Below the pieces are notes generated by a model. It saw only the letters and a program-made list of their open reading frames with translations. It was not told the DNA's origin and did not search any database. A stretch of DNA of 64,000 nucleotides from CAZODA01 sp964578485. Lineage in GTDB: Bacteria; Bacteroidota; Bacteroidia; Bacteroidales; Marinilabiliaceae. Location of the stretch: the NCBI GenBank assembly GCA_964578485.1, contig CAZODA010000002.1, positions 1 to 64,000 of the forward strand, in the 5' to 3' direction. Made by a program: the position numbers and the translations under genes. This document shows, piece by piece, positions 1-7,651 of this stretch (within the stretch, counting starts at the first letter, position 1; each line of letters starts with the position of its first letter).

Positions 1-471
1 CTTTATTTGGGTAATCTTTCGGCTCAACGCGACTGGGGGCATGCAAAAGATTATGTTAAAGCTATGTATTTAATTCTTCAGCAGGAAAAGCCTGATGATT
101 ATGTTGTGGCCACCGGAGTAACAACCGAAGTTCGTGAATTTGTTTCAATGGCCTTTGCACGCCTTGGTTGTGTAATTGAATACAGGGGCAAGGATGTTGA
201 AGAAAAAGGTTATATAGTAGAATGCAATAACAAAGAGTTTGCTCATTTAAAAGGTAAATGTGTTGTTGAGGTTGATCCCCGGTATTTTAGACCCACAGAG
301 GTAGAACTTTTAATTGGCGATGCAAGGAAAGCCAAGACTCAGTTGGGGTGGGAGCCAAAGTATGATTTGGAAGCATTAGTTAAAGACATGGTAGATTCTG
401 ATTTAAAGCTGATGAGGAAGGAGAAATATCTGAAGCAAGGGGGATATGAAACTTTAAATTATTTTGAATGA
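1..471 (+). CDS. gmd: GDP-mannose 4,6-dehydratase, C-terminal part (5' end outside window)
   Basis: This is the last ~156 codons of GDP-D-mannose 4,6-dehydratase, an extended SDR enzyme that makes GDP-4-keto-6-deoxymannose in the cytoplasm, the first step to GDP-L-fucose. The visible part begins in the substrate-binding region with the family-typical GNLSAQRDWGHAKDYV stretch, followed by VVATGVTTEVREFV and the C-terminal RYFRPTEVELLIGDARKAKTQLGWEP. The reading frame is open to base 1, so the start and the NADP-binding GxxGxxG lie upstream. The stop overlaps the ATG of the next gene (ATGA), so the two are translationally coupled. That gene encodes the next enzyme of the pathway, which supports both calls. 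Confidence 0.95.
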   Translation, partial: LYLGNLSAQRDWGHAKDYVKAMYLILQQEKPDDYVVATGVTTEVREFVSMAFARLGCVIEYRGKDVEEKGYIVECNNKEFAHLKGKCVVEVDPRYFRPTEVELLIGDARKAKTQLGWEPKYDLEALVKDMVDSDLKLMRKEKYLKQGGYETLNYFE

Positions 472-1565
472 TGAAAAAAACTGATAAAATATATATTGCA
501 GGTCATAATGGCTTGGTTGGTTCTGCCATTACAAGATACTTAAAAAAAGAAGGATACAACAATTTAATTTTAGTCAACCGTTCACAATTGGATTTAACAA
601 AACAAGATCAGGTATATTCTTTTTTTGAAAAAGAACGCCCTGATTTTGTGTTTTTAGCTGCTGCTAAAGTTGGGGGTATTATGGCCAACAATACTTACCG
701 TGCCGATTTTATTTATGATAATTTACAGATACAAAATAATGTAATTCATGCCTCTTGGAAATATTCAGTAAAAAAATTGTTGTTTCTTGGAAGCTCTTGT
801 ATTTATCCCAAAGAATGTCCACAGCCCATGCGTGAGGAATATATGCTTACATCGCCATTGGAATATACCAATGAGCCTTATGCAATAGCAAAAATCGCCG
901 GCATAAAACTATGTGAATCTTTTAACATTCAATATGGCACTGATTTTATTCCTGTTATGCCAACCAATTTATATGGCCCCAATGATAATTATGATCTTTA
1001 TGAATCTCACGTTTTACCTGCTTTAATGCGGAAAATGCATTTAGGAAAAAATCTTATGGAAGGAAATATGGAAGCTTTGCGTAAAGATTTTACACTAAAG
1101 CCGGTAAAGGGCTTTGATGCAGGACTTTCCGATAAAGAATTAATTCTCTTCCTTCAGAATTTTGGAATATTTTTAACAAATGGAAAAGTAGATATTAAAT
1201 TGTGGGGAAGCGGAAAGCCGCGTCGTGAATTTCTTCATTCCGATGATTTGGCCGAAGCAGTAATTTTTGTCATGAATAGAATAAGCTTTCAGGATATTGT
1301 TAAAGAACGGGGATTAAAAGAAATTCGTAATACACATATAAATATTGGAAGTGGAGAGGATTTATCTATTTCAGACCTTGCCATTATGATAAAGGATGTC
1401 ATTGGTTTTGAGGGAGGATTATCTTGGGACCATTCAAAACCTGATGGAACTTTTAGGAAATTAATGGATGTTACTCGTTTAAAAAATTTGGGCTGGCAAT
1501 ATAAAATAAGTCTTAAAAAAGGAATTGCTGATGTTTACAGGATTTATTGCGACAGCCTGAAATAA
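468..1565 (+). CDS. fcl: GDP-L-fucose synthase
   Basis: Converts GDP-4-keto-6-deoxymannose to GDP-L-fucose by epimerisation and NADPH-dependent reduction. An N-terminal Rossmann motif (AGHNGLVGSAI, residues ~11-21) is followed by the SSCIYP active-site segment and the catalytic YAIAK (YxxxK). At 365 residues it is about 45 longer than the E. coli enzyme; the extra length lies in the second half (from about MRKMHLGKNLMEGNMEALRKD through the DIKLWGSGKPRREFLH region), an insertion I recall as usual in Bacteroidota Fcl. It overlaps gmd by four bases and the next gene follows after 10 bases, so all three are probably cotranscribed. Confidence 0.95.
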   Translation: MMKKTDKIYIAGHNGLVGSAITRYLKKEGYNNLILVNRSQLDLTKQDQVYSFFEKERPDFVFLAAAKVGGIMANNTYRADFIYDNLQIQNNVIHASWKYSVKKLLFLGSSCIYPKECPQPMREEYMLTSPLEYTNEPYAIAKIAGIKLCESFNIQYGTDFIPVMPTNLYGPNDNYDLYESHVLPALMRKMHLGKNLMEGNMEALRKDFTLKPVKGFDAGLSDKELILFLQNFGIFLTNGKVDIKLWGSGKPRREFLHSDDLAEAVIFVMNRISFQDIVKERGLKEIRNTHINIGSGEDLSISDLAIMIKDVIGFEGGLSWDHSKPDGTFRKLMDVTRLKNLGWQYKISLKKGIADVYRIYCDSLK

Positions 1566-1575
1566 TATACTAATC

Positions 1576-2754
1576 ATGAGCAATATGAGTTTTGATGAAT
1601 TTATAAACCGTGAAGGAACACGATCAATAAAGCTTGATTTTCGTGAACGACTGTTCGGACGAAAAGATGTTATTCCCTTGTGGGTGGCAGATATGGATTT
1701 TGCTGTTCCTCAGGCTGTTCAAAAAGTTATGCAACATAGATTAGATCATCCTATATATGGATACAGCCATCTTCCTCCTTCCTTTTATGAGGCAATTCAA
1801 AAATGGCTCCTGCGGCGTTTTAATTGGGAAACAGATCGCTCTTGGATAGAATATTCACCGGGGGTAGTTCCAAATTTAGGCTTTGCTGTTCAGGCACTTA
1901 CAAAAATAGGCGAAGGAGTTATTATTCAGCCACCTGTTTATCCGCCTTTTTTTGGCGTAATAAGAAATTCAGGCAGAAATATTGTAGAAAATCCTCTTAA
2001 AGAAACCAAGGACGGTTATGAGATAGATTTTGATCATTTTGAACAGCTTGCATCGCGCCCCGAAAATCGTCTTTTACTTCTTTGTCATCCTCACAATCCG
2101 GTTGGCAGGGTATGGACAAAAGAGGAATTATTACAGCTTGGTGATCTTTGTCTTAGAAATAATATTACTGTAGTATCTGACGAAATACATGCAGACCTGG
2201 TTTTGTATGACAATAAGCATATTCCATTTGCTTCTCTGTCGGAAGAGCTCGCCAATATTACCATAAGCTGTATGGCACCAAGTAAAACCTTTAATCTTGC
2301 CGGTTTAAATACCTCTTATATGATAGTCCCAAATGAAGAGCTTTTAAATGCTGTTAAGTCACAAATTCAGAGTCTTCATTTGAATATGGGGAATGTTTTT
2401 GGGGGTTTAGCCCTTGAAACTGCCTATAATGAATGTGAAGGATGGCTCGAAGAAGTAATTTCATATCTTGAAGTTAATTGCGATCTCGTAATTCAGTATA
2501 TAAATGATTTCCTTCCTGAGGTTAAAATCACAAAACCTGAAGCAACATATTTATTATGGTTAGATTTTAGAGCCTGGAATATGACCACAACGCAGCTTAA
2601 AGATTTTATGGTAAATAAAGCAGGTCTTGGTCTAAATGATGGGTTTACCTATGGTAAAGAGGGCAGAGGATTTATGCGAATGAATATTGCAAGCTCTCGA
2701 TCTTTGCTTGATAAAGCACTTCATCAGCTCAAGGAAGCACGTAAAAGTTTATAA
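1576..2754 (+). CDS. MalY/PatB-type PLP-dependent aminotransferase (putative C-S lyase)
   Basis: Fold-type I PLP enzyme of 392 residues, the usual length of the MalY/PatB family. These are cystathionine beta-lyase-like enzymes that release pyruvate, ammonia and a thiol from sulfur amino acids. Visible landmarks are WVADMDFAVP near the N-terminus, CHPHNPVGRVWTKEEL (the NPxGR substrate/cofactor segment), SDEIHADLV (PLP ring Asp) and APSKTFNLAGL, whose Lys forms the Schiff base. It lies 10 bases after fcl and so probably shares its transcript, although there is no pathway link to GDP-fucose. A role as a general aminotransferase cannot be excluded. No hairpin terminator is evident downstream, only a T-rich stretch. 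Confidence 0.85.
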   Translation: MSNMSFDEFINREGTRSIKLDFRERLFGRKDVIPLWVADMDFAVPQAVQKVMQHRLDHPIYGYSHLPPSFYEAIQKWLLRRFNWETDRSWIEYSPGVVPNLGFAVQALTKIGEGVIIQPPVYPPFFGVIRNSGRNIVENPLKETKDGYEIDFDHFEQLASRPENRLLLLCHPHNPVGRVWTKEELLQLGDLCLRNNITVVSDEIHADLVLYDNKHIPFASLSEELANITISCMAPSKTFNLAGLNTSYMIVPNEELLNAVKSQIQSLHLNMGNVFGGLALETAYNECEGWLEEVISYLEVNCDLVIQYINDFLPEVKITKPEATYLLWLDFRAWNMTTTQLKDFMVNKAGLGLNDGFTYGKEGRGFMRMNIASSRSLLDKALHQLKEARKSL

Positions 2755-2951
2755 ATTCTTCTTTACTACTCTTTTTTTTTTATTATATTTTTTTGTGACA
2801 AAAAATATTTTCCTTCTTTTTTCGAAAAATTGATAAAGAATAGCGGTTTTGTTACAACAATAGGTTTTGAATCAGAGCTATTATTAGTTAATTTTATCTT
2901 TTCAGTACTCAATTTAACAAATCAAACATTATTGACTAAAATTCTTTAACT

Positions 2952-5900
2952 ATGAAAACAAGGATTTCGTTTATCAAGCATTTTATAATGATGCTTTTTC
3001 TGATTTTTTTCGGTTCAAACATTGTTATTGCTCAAACCTTAAAGCATTCATACACATTTGAGGATGGCACAGCAGATGATGTTGTTGGTGGTGTTGATGG
3101 TGTACTTCACGGAGATGCTGTAATTGAGGATGGATCATTAATTCTATCAGGTACAGGCTTTGTAGCACTTTCGGGTAAGGAAATTAACATTCCTGCTTAT
3201 GAGAGTGTAACAGTAGAGGTGTTATTTACGCAGGTTCCGGACTTTGGAAATCCCAATACCAATATTTTCGCTTTTGGAAGATTTGAGAATGATTGGATGG
3301 GAACAGATTATTTTATCTATCAGTCAACCCGCGATGATAGAACTAACAGAACCAGTGTTTCAACAGGGAACAATGAAAATCCCTGGGCTACAGAAACAGG
3401 TGTTCATTCGGAAAATATGGTAACTGATACCAATAAGCATTATGCTGTTTGTATTGTTACTCCCAATGACATCTCCTTTTATTTTGATGGTAAATATATT
3501 GGAACTGAGGCTTTCACCGGTAATAATTCCCTTGCTACCATAAGTTCTGATACCGCTCTTATAGGCTCAGGTGTTTATCGCCAGGATCCAAAATGGCAGG
3601 GAGCAATTCATGAATTTAATATTTATGAAGGTGTATTTAGTTCTAACGATGTAGAACAACGTTTCCTTGACATTATGGGTGAAGATTTTTTTGAATCACG
3701 ACTTGCTTCTTTAACAACAAGTAGGGGGATTATGGATCCTGTTGAATTTGATTCTAACCATACAGATTATGAAATATATGTGCCCTATGGTACAACTTCG
3801 CTCAGACTTTTCCCAAAACCTTTGGTTGGTGGTGCTTCTGTAAAAATATTTGACTTTTTAGGATTTGAAATGCCTTCTGATGGTACCATCGATTTTGATG
3901 AAAATGGTATTGATTTGGAAATTAATGTCACAGCTCTTGATGGTTTGGTTTCTACTACTTATTATGTTGGTATCTTTCATGATGAGCCTGATGAATCAGC
4001 GATTTTAATCGACATTGAACTTTCCGCCGGGGTTTTAAGTCCTGAATTTTCCCAGGATATTTTTGAATATCAAGTTATTGCTCCCAATGGAATAGGATCT
4101 GTTGAACTTACAGCAATTCCGGGATGGGAAAATGCAAATGTTGAAGGTGATGGAGTTGTTGAAATTGTTGATGGAACAGGAAAATCCACAATAGTGGTTA
4201 CTTCTGAAGATGGTAAAAACAGTAATACTTATACATTAGATATCTATGAATCCGTTATTACCACCGATAAATATTTCTATATTCAGCATGAGTCTTCAGG
4301 TCTTGTTATTGGAGAAAGTGGGGAGGAATGGAATAAGATCCGTATTTACCGACCCATAATAAATGAGCCTGATCAATTATTTATGTTTGAAGATAGTGGG
4401 GTAGAAGGACAGTATTTCCTAAGGAATCAAAATAACAACTATATATCCCTCGTGCCCGATAATGAATGGGATATGGCAGTTTATCCTGAGCTCAAGCAAG
4501 AAGCTGACAGTTGTCGTTTTGAATTCTTGGAATTTGAACCCGGTCGTTTCCACATTCTTCTTGTTGGTCGAGCTGCTCATGATAATAAATATTTAGGCAC
4601 TGATAATAATAATGTAGGTGGTGGAATTTTTTCCAATAAAAGTACAAGTAGTTCTTTAGCTGTTTGGTCGGTGAGAATACCTGCAGATCTTGTAGGTCCA
4701 TATGATACAAATCTGGCTGATTTATCCGCAAGTATTGGTGAAGAAGTAGTAGATCTGAATCCTGTATTTAATCTCAGTCATACTGAATATTACCTTACAC
4801 TTCCGGAAGGAACCACCTCACTTACTATCGATGCTGAACCAAGGAATCCAAATGCAACGGTTGTCGGAACAGGAACTATTGATCTTGAAAATGAAGGTGT
4901 TATTGTAATCACTGTAAAAGCAGAGGAAGATGCTGAATATTTCAAGGAATATAATATCAACTACTTTGTTGAGCAAGAATTAGTTTTACGACATTCCTAT
5001 ACTTTTGCAGATGGTACTGCTAAAGATGTTATAGGCGGAGCCCATGGAATAATAAACGGTGGTGTTATTGAAAACGGCGTGTTTAAATCTAAGAGTGATG
5101 ATGATTATATCATTTTACCGGCAGAAGAAATTGCCATAAATAATTTTCCATCCATAACTCTTGAAGCTTATGTATATACTGATGGTGAAAACCCGGGCTA
5201 TACCATGCTTTCCTACTTTGGAGGTTTAAATGGATCTAATTCGTTTTGGATGCAGCTTACACGTGGTGATAATCACAGTCAGTTTGAAATTGCAACCGGT
5301 GAGACTTCAAAAGTTGAAGGTCCACAACCTGAAATGGATATGTATCATCATTATATTGTTGTGCTTACCAATGATTATATGTCGGTTTATATTGATGGTT
5401 CCCTAATTGGACAAACTGCAATGTTGCCTAATTCATATATCGGTGGTATAAGTACCGAAAATGCATGGTTAGGTAAGGGAGGATATCCCGATCCTACATG
5501 GTTGGGCTCATTATTTGAATTCAATATTTATGCCGGCATAATGGATGAACAGACAATTGCTCTCAGATCAACAGATTTCCCACAAGATGATGAATCAAGC
5601 ATTGCCACTCTGTCGGATTTAACTGTTAATGGTGAGACTATTGAAGGATTTCATTATGCTAATTTAAATTATTCCCTAATTGTTTCCGGTAATGAAATTC
5701 CTGTAGTTGATGCTGTTGTTAGTTATGAAGGTGCATCTTATGTAGTTGATAATGCCAGCGAAATACCCGGAACAACAAATGTTGTTGTTACAGCAGAAGA
5801 TGGTTCTACAACAAATACTTATACCATAGAATTTATTGCTGATGAAGAAACTAAATTTGAAACTCAAACAATAACAAAATCTATTATTGTTTATCCAACT

Positions 5901-6101
5901 GTTTCTTCCGGGGACTTTTATTTTGAAGGTGTTGCAAATTCTGCGCTGATTACCATTTATGATATGTCAGGACGTATTTATAAAAAGCTTCAGGCATCTA
6001 ATGCCGGTAGATCCTTTTCTATCGAAAACAATGGAATTTACATTGTTACAATAGAAAGTGAAGGAGCTTTGCAATGGTTTAAAGTGATTAAAAGTAATTA
6101 A
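2952..6101 (+). CDS. Secreted multidomain LamG protein with T9SS sorting domain
   Basis: A 1049-residue surface protein. Residues 1-28 are a signal peptide ending VIAQ. Residues ~30-245 form a LamG/concanavalin-like domain (LKHSYTFEDGTADDVVGG). Residues ~250-435 hold two cadherin-like beta-sandwich repeats, and ~438-580 look like a beta-trefoil (ricin-like) lectin domain (YFYIQHESSGLVIGE). A third sandwich repeat is at ~585-675, and a second LamG domain at ~680-870 reuses the opening motif (LRHSYTFADGTAKDVIGG). A fourth sandwich repeat is at ~880-965. Residues 979-1049 (IVYPTVSSGDF ... IYDMSGRIY ... GIYIVTI ... FKVIKSN) are a type A T9SS C-terminal sorting domain. No catalytic module is visible; glycan binding is inferred. 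A strong terminator follows. Confidence 0.85.
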   Translation: MKTRISFIKHFIMMLFLIFFGSNIVIAQTLKHSYTFEDGTADDVVGGVDGVLHGDAVIEDGSLILSGTGFVALSGKEINIPAYESVTVEVLFTQVPDFGNPNTNIFAFGRFENDWMGTDYFIYQSTRDDRTNRTSVSTGNNENPWATETGVHSENMVTDTNKHYAVCIVTPNDISFYFDGKYIGTEAFTGNNSLATISSDTALIGSGVYRQDPKWQGAIHEFNIYEGVFSSNDVEQRFLDIMGEDFFESRLASLTTSRGIMDPVEFDSNHTDYEIYVPYGTTSLRLFPKPLVGGASVKIFDFLGFEMPSDGTIDFDENGIDLEINVTALDGLVSTTYYVGIFHDEPDESAILIDIELSAGVLSPEFSQDIFEYQVIAPNGIGSVELTAIPGWENANVEGDGVVEIVDGTGKSTIVVTSEDGKNSNTYTLDIYESVITTDKYFYIQHESSGLVIGESGEEWNKIRIYRPIINEPDQLFMFEDSGVEGQYFLRNQNNNYISLVPDNEWDMAVYPELKQEADSCRFEFLEFEPGRFHILLVGRAAHDNKYLGTDNNNVGGGIFSNKSTSSSLAVWSVRIPADLVGPYDTNLADLSASIGEEVVDLNPVFNLSHTEYYLTLPEGTTSLTIDAEPRNPNATVVGTGTIDLENEGVIVITVKAEEDAEYFKEYNINYFVEQELVLRHSYTFADGTAKDVIGGAHGIINGGVIENGVFKSKSDDDYIILPAEEIAINNFPSITLEAYVYTDGENPGYTMLSYFGGLNGSNSFWMQLTRGDNHSQFEIATGETSKVEGPQPEMDMYHHYIVVLTNDYMSVYIDGSLIGQTAMLPNSYIGGISTENAWLGKGGYPDPTWLGSLFEFNIYAGIMDEQTIALRSTDFPQDDESSIATLSDLTVNGETIEGFHYANLNYSLIVSGNEIPVVDAVVSYEGASYVVDNASEIPGTTNVVVTAEDGSTTNTYTIEFIADEETKFETQTITKSIIVYPTVSSGDFYFEGVANSALITIYDMSGRIYKKLQASNAGRSFSIENNGIYIVTIESEGALQWFKVIKSN

Positions 6102-6126
6102 ATTTTAAGAGTATTATTTGATTGTT

Positions 6127-6163
6127 AAAAAGAAGCCGTCTCATTAGGACGGCTTCTTTTTTT
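6127..6163 (+). terminator. Rho-independent terminator after the LamG protein gene
   Basis: A perfect 10-bp stem (AGAAGCCGTC at 6131-6140 with GACGGCTTCT at 6148-6157) and a 7-base loop, preceded by AAAA and followed by a run of seven T. It lies 26 bases past the stop codon at 6101. The flanking A and T runs could also make it work on the opposite strand, but no minus-strand gene ends here. Confidence 0.93.
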
Positions 6164-6198
6164 CATTATCGGTAGGGGTATGACATATCCGGTTAGGG

Positions 6199-6236
6199 TT
6201 AATTAGTTGATTAGCAGATTAGTTAATTAGTTGATT
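6199..6236. repeat. Direct 14-bp repeat TTAATTAGTTGATT, two copies
   Basis: TTAATTAGTTGATT occurs at 6199-6212 and again at 6223-6236, a 24-base period. This AT-rich pair opens the gene-free island that runs to about 6800 and is distinct in composition from the GC-rich motifs that follow. Function unknown. Confidence 0.8.
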
Positions 6237-6564
6237 CAATTACGAAGACGAATTACGCGGTCGTTGAGCGGAGTCGAAACGTCCGAATTAACACGATTTT
6301 ACAATAGCTCTCACCATACCTGTCCCGCTACAAGCGCGAGGCAAGCCTTGGCGTGATTTCGCTTCGCTCAAAAACCTAACGGAATGCAAGATAAGATACA
6401 ATTATAAGTTTTACTGATCGTTCAATTCTTATCGGAATGGACTTTACATATCGGTTCTTTTTTATCAAGGTATTATTCTTATTAGATGGTTTTTTATTAT
6501 GAACCGACTCGATTTTCCGCAATCCGTAGGATTGCAACGCTCGGTAGAAAATATGTAAATAACT

Positions 6565-6584
6565 CCTCCCCTGCAAAGGGGAGG
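6565..6584. repeat. Perfect 8-bp hairpin in the repeat island
   Basis: CCTCCCCT (6565-6572) and AGGGGAGG (6577-6584) pair perfectly around a GCAA tetraloop, a GNRA-type loop if transcribed. No T-run follows, so it is not a terminator. It is followed by GGAGGGGTTAAAC (6597-6609), which resembles the end of the second repeat copy near 44087-44098. Confidence 0.75.
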
Positions 6585-6704
6585 TGCTCGAAGAGCGGAG
6601 GGGTTAAACCTAAAGGTTACTCAGGCGTTTCAACTTCGCTCAACGACCGAGTAATGCGTAATTTAATGACCCTAAACCCGTTCCGTTGCAACCTGTCCCA
6701 CAAA

Positions 6705-6746
6705 GGCGGGAGGCGGGAGGCGAGAGGCGAGAGGCGAGAGGCGGGA
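6705..6746. repeat. Tandem heptamer repeat, six copies of GGCGRGA
   Basis: Six head-to-tail 7-mers: GGCGGGA, GGCGGGA, GGCGAGA, GGCGAGA, GGCGAGA, GGCGGGA. It lies immediately before the 22-base direct-repeat copy at 6745. A variable-number tandem repeat by structure; it is outside any gene, so no phase variation of a protein is implied. Confidence 0.9.
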
Positions 6747-6938
6747 TTTCGCTTCGCTCAAAAACCCCCGACGCCTTGAAGAGGCAAAATTCAGCGAAGC
6801 TAAATTTTGCGATAAGTGAGTGCAGTGGGCAAACTTGTTTTGTTTCAAAACAATTGGATTTAACTTTTCATTCTTTCTCTTTCCATTTAGTTCGGGCTAA
6901 AATATTAAAGATTCTTAATTCCGGAATTTTTGTGATGT

Positions 6939-6966
6939 TTTGATTCTTATTAAATAAGTATATTTG
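6939..6966 (+). promoter_or_regulatory. Predicted Bacteroidota promoter of the hmu operon
   Basis: TTTG at 6939-6942 and TATATTTG at 6959-6966 match the -33 (TTTG) and -7 (TAnnTTTG) boxes of the Bacteroidota primary sigma factor, with a 16-base spacer (slightly short; about 19 is usual). Transcription would start near 6972, giving a leader of about 35 bases before hmuY. It is the only good promoter seen ahead of the six-gene run. Confidence 0.6.
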
Positions 6967-6976
6967 TATTTTTGTT

Positions 6977-7000
6977 ATTTTAATTTAGTCTAATTAAAAT
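6977..7000. promoter_or_regulatory. Perfect inverted repeat at the hmu transcription start: candidate iron/heme-responsive operator
   Basis: ATTTTAATT (6977-6985), a 6-base spacer TAGTCT, then AATTAAAAT (6992-7000): a perfect 9+9 palindrome placed between the predicted -7 box and the hmuY ATG at 7008. Position and symmetry fit a repressor operator, and Fur-family control of hmu genes is known in related bacteria. Identity of the regulator is inference; AT-rich DNA makes palindromes commoner by chance. Confidence 0.5.
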
Positions 7001-7007
7001 AAACAAA

Positions 7008-7607
7008 ATGATAAAACAACTAATATTATATATAGCAGTCGCAACAGCAATGATTTCCTGTAAAAAAGAAGAAGATACCATAAAATTAAAAGAGGGAAGG
7101 AAAGTAGAGTTTATAGATGTTTCTTCATATTCAGATTGGATATATTTTTCTTTTTCCAAGGGGGAAGTTGTTGAAATAACAGACTATCAAAGTAGTTTGG
7201 ATTGGGACATAGCTTTTCATCGAGGTGATATCCGCACTAATGGAGGTGTTTCAGGTATAGGAGCTTCCGAAGTGATAAACAGCAATGAAAAAGATTGGGA
7301 AAAAGTATCAAAAGCTCCTGATTTTGGTTATTCCAAAGATGAAATAGGCTTAATAACTATTTCATTTACAGGAGAAGGAGTGATTGAGGAAGAACAGCCT
7401 TATTCTCCTGTGTTGTCAACTTGGCTAGAAATTGATACAAGCAACCCACCTCCTGTATATATTATCTCAAACTGGATTTATGTAACGAAGACTTCGGATG
7501 GGAAATATGTAAAACTTCAAATTTTCGACAACAAAAATGAGAAGGATAAAGCCGGCTATGTAAGCTTTAGGTACTTATATAATGCAGATGGATCTGAAGA
7601 TTTTTAA
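7008..7607 (+). CDS. hmuY: HmuY-family heme/porphyrin-binding lipoprotein
   Basis: A 199-residue outer-membrane lipoprotein: a signal peptide ends in a lipobox (AMISC, lipidated Cys18). The mature part carries HmuY hallmarks such as DWIYFSFSKGEVV and DWDIAFHRGDIRTNGG (residues ~65-80). In Porphyromonas gingivalis, HmuY captures heme and passes it to HmuR. Here the mature chain has only one His (His71, inside the conserved FHR) and no Met at all, whereas characterised members use a His/His or Met/Met ligand pair elsewhere in the protein. Heme coordination must therefore differ, or the ligand may be another tetrapyrrole. It is first in the operon, 44 bases before the receptor gene. The family call rests on sequence motifs and on the gene order hmuY-R-S-T-U-V. 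Confidence 0.85.
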   Translation: MIKQLILYIAVATAMISCKKEEDTIKLKEGRKVEFIDVSSYSDWIYFSFSKGEVVEITDYQSSLDWDIAFHRGDIRTNGGVSGIGASEVINSNEKDWEKVSKAPDFGYSKDEIGLITISFTGEGVIEEEQPYSPVLSTWLEIDTSNPPPVYIISNWIYVTKTSDGKYVKLQIFDNKNEKDKAGYVSFRYLYNADGSEDF

Positions 7608-7651
7608 TTTTCAATTTCAAAATATTTTATAACAATCAATAAAAACACTGA

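Larger units (their letters stand above)
6240..6800. repeat. Gene-free GC-rich repeat island with direct and inverted copies of a TTGAGCGAAGCGAAAT-type motif
   Basis: No convincing gene lies between 6164 and 7007; the short open frames here have no recognisable protein signal and run through the repeats. Seen directly: a 22-base identity beginning GATTTCGCTTCGCTCAA at 6355-6376 and 6745-6766; a 24-base inverted pair at 6258-6281 and 6626-6649 (core CGGTCGTTGAGCG) with two mismatches; a perfect hairpin CCTCCCCT/AGGGGAGG with loop GCAA at 6565-6584; and a tandem heptamer at 6705-6746. The same core recurs inverted at 44044-44063. The block is clearly richer in GC than its surroundings, as expected for a dispersed intergenic repeat rather than a decayed gene. 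Confidence 0.8.

Noticed and set aside
6705..6746. Possible CRISPR-like array
   Set aside because: Units are 7 bases with no spacers; it is a simple tandem repeat and no cas gene is present.
6376..6943. Open frames on both strands inside the repeat island
   Set aside because: They run through the direct, inverted and tandem repeats, have low-complexity translations and no recognisable protein signal.
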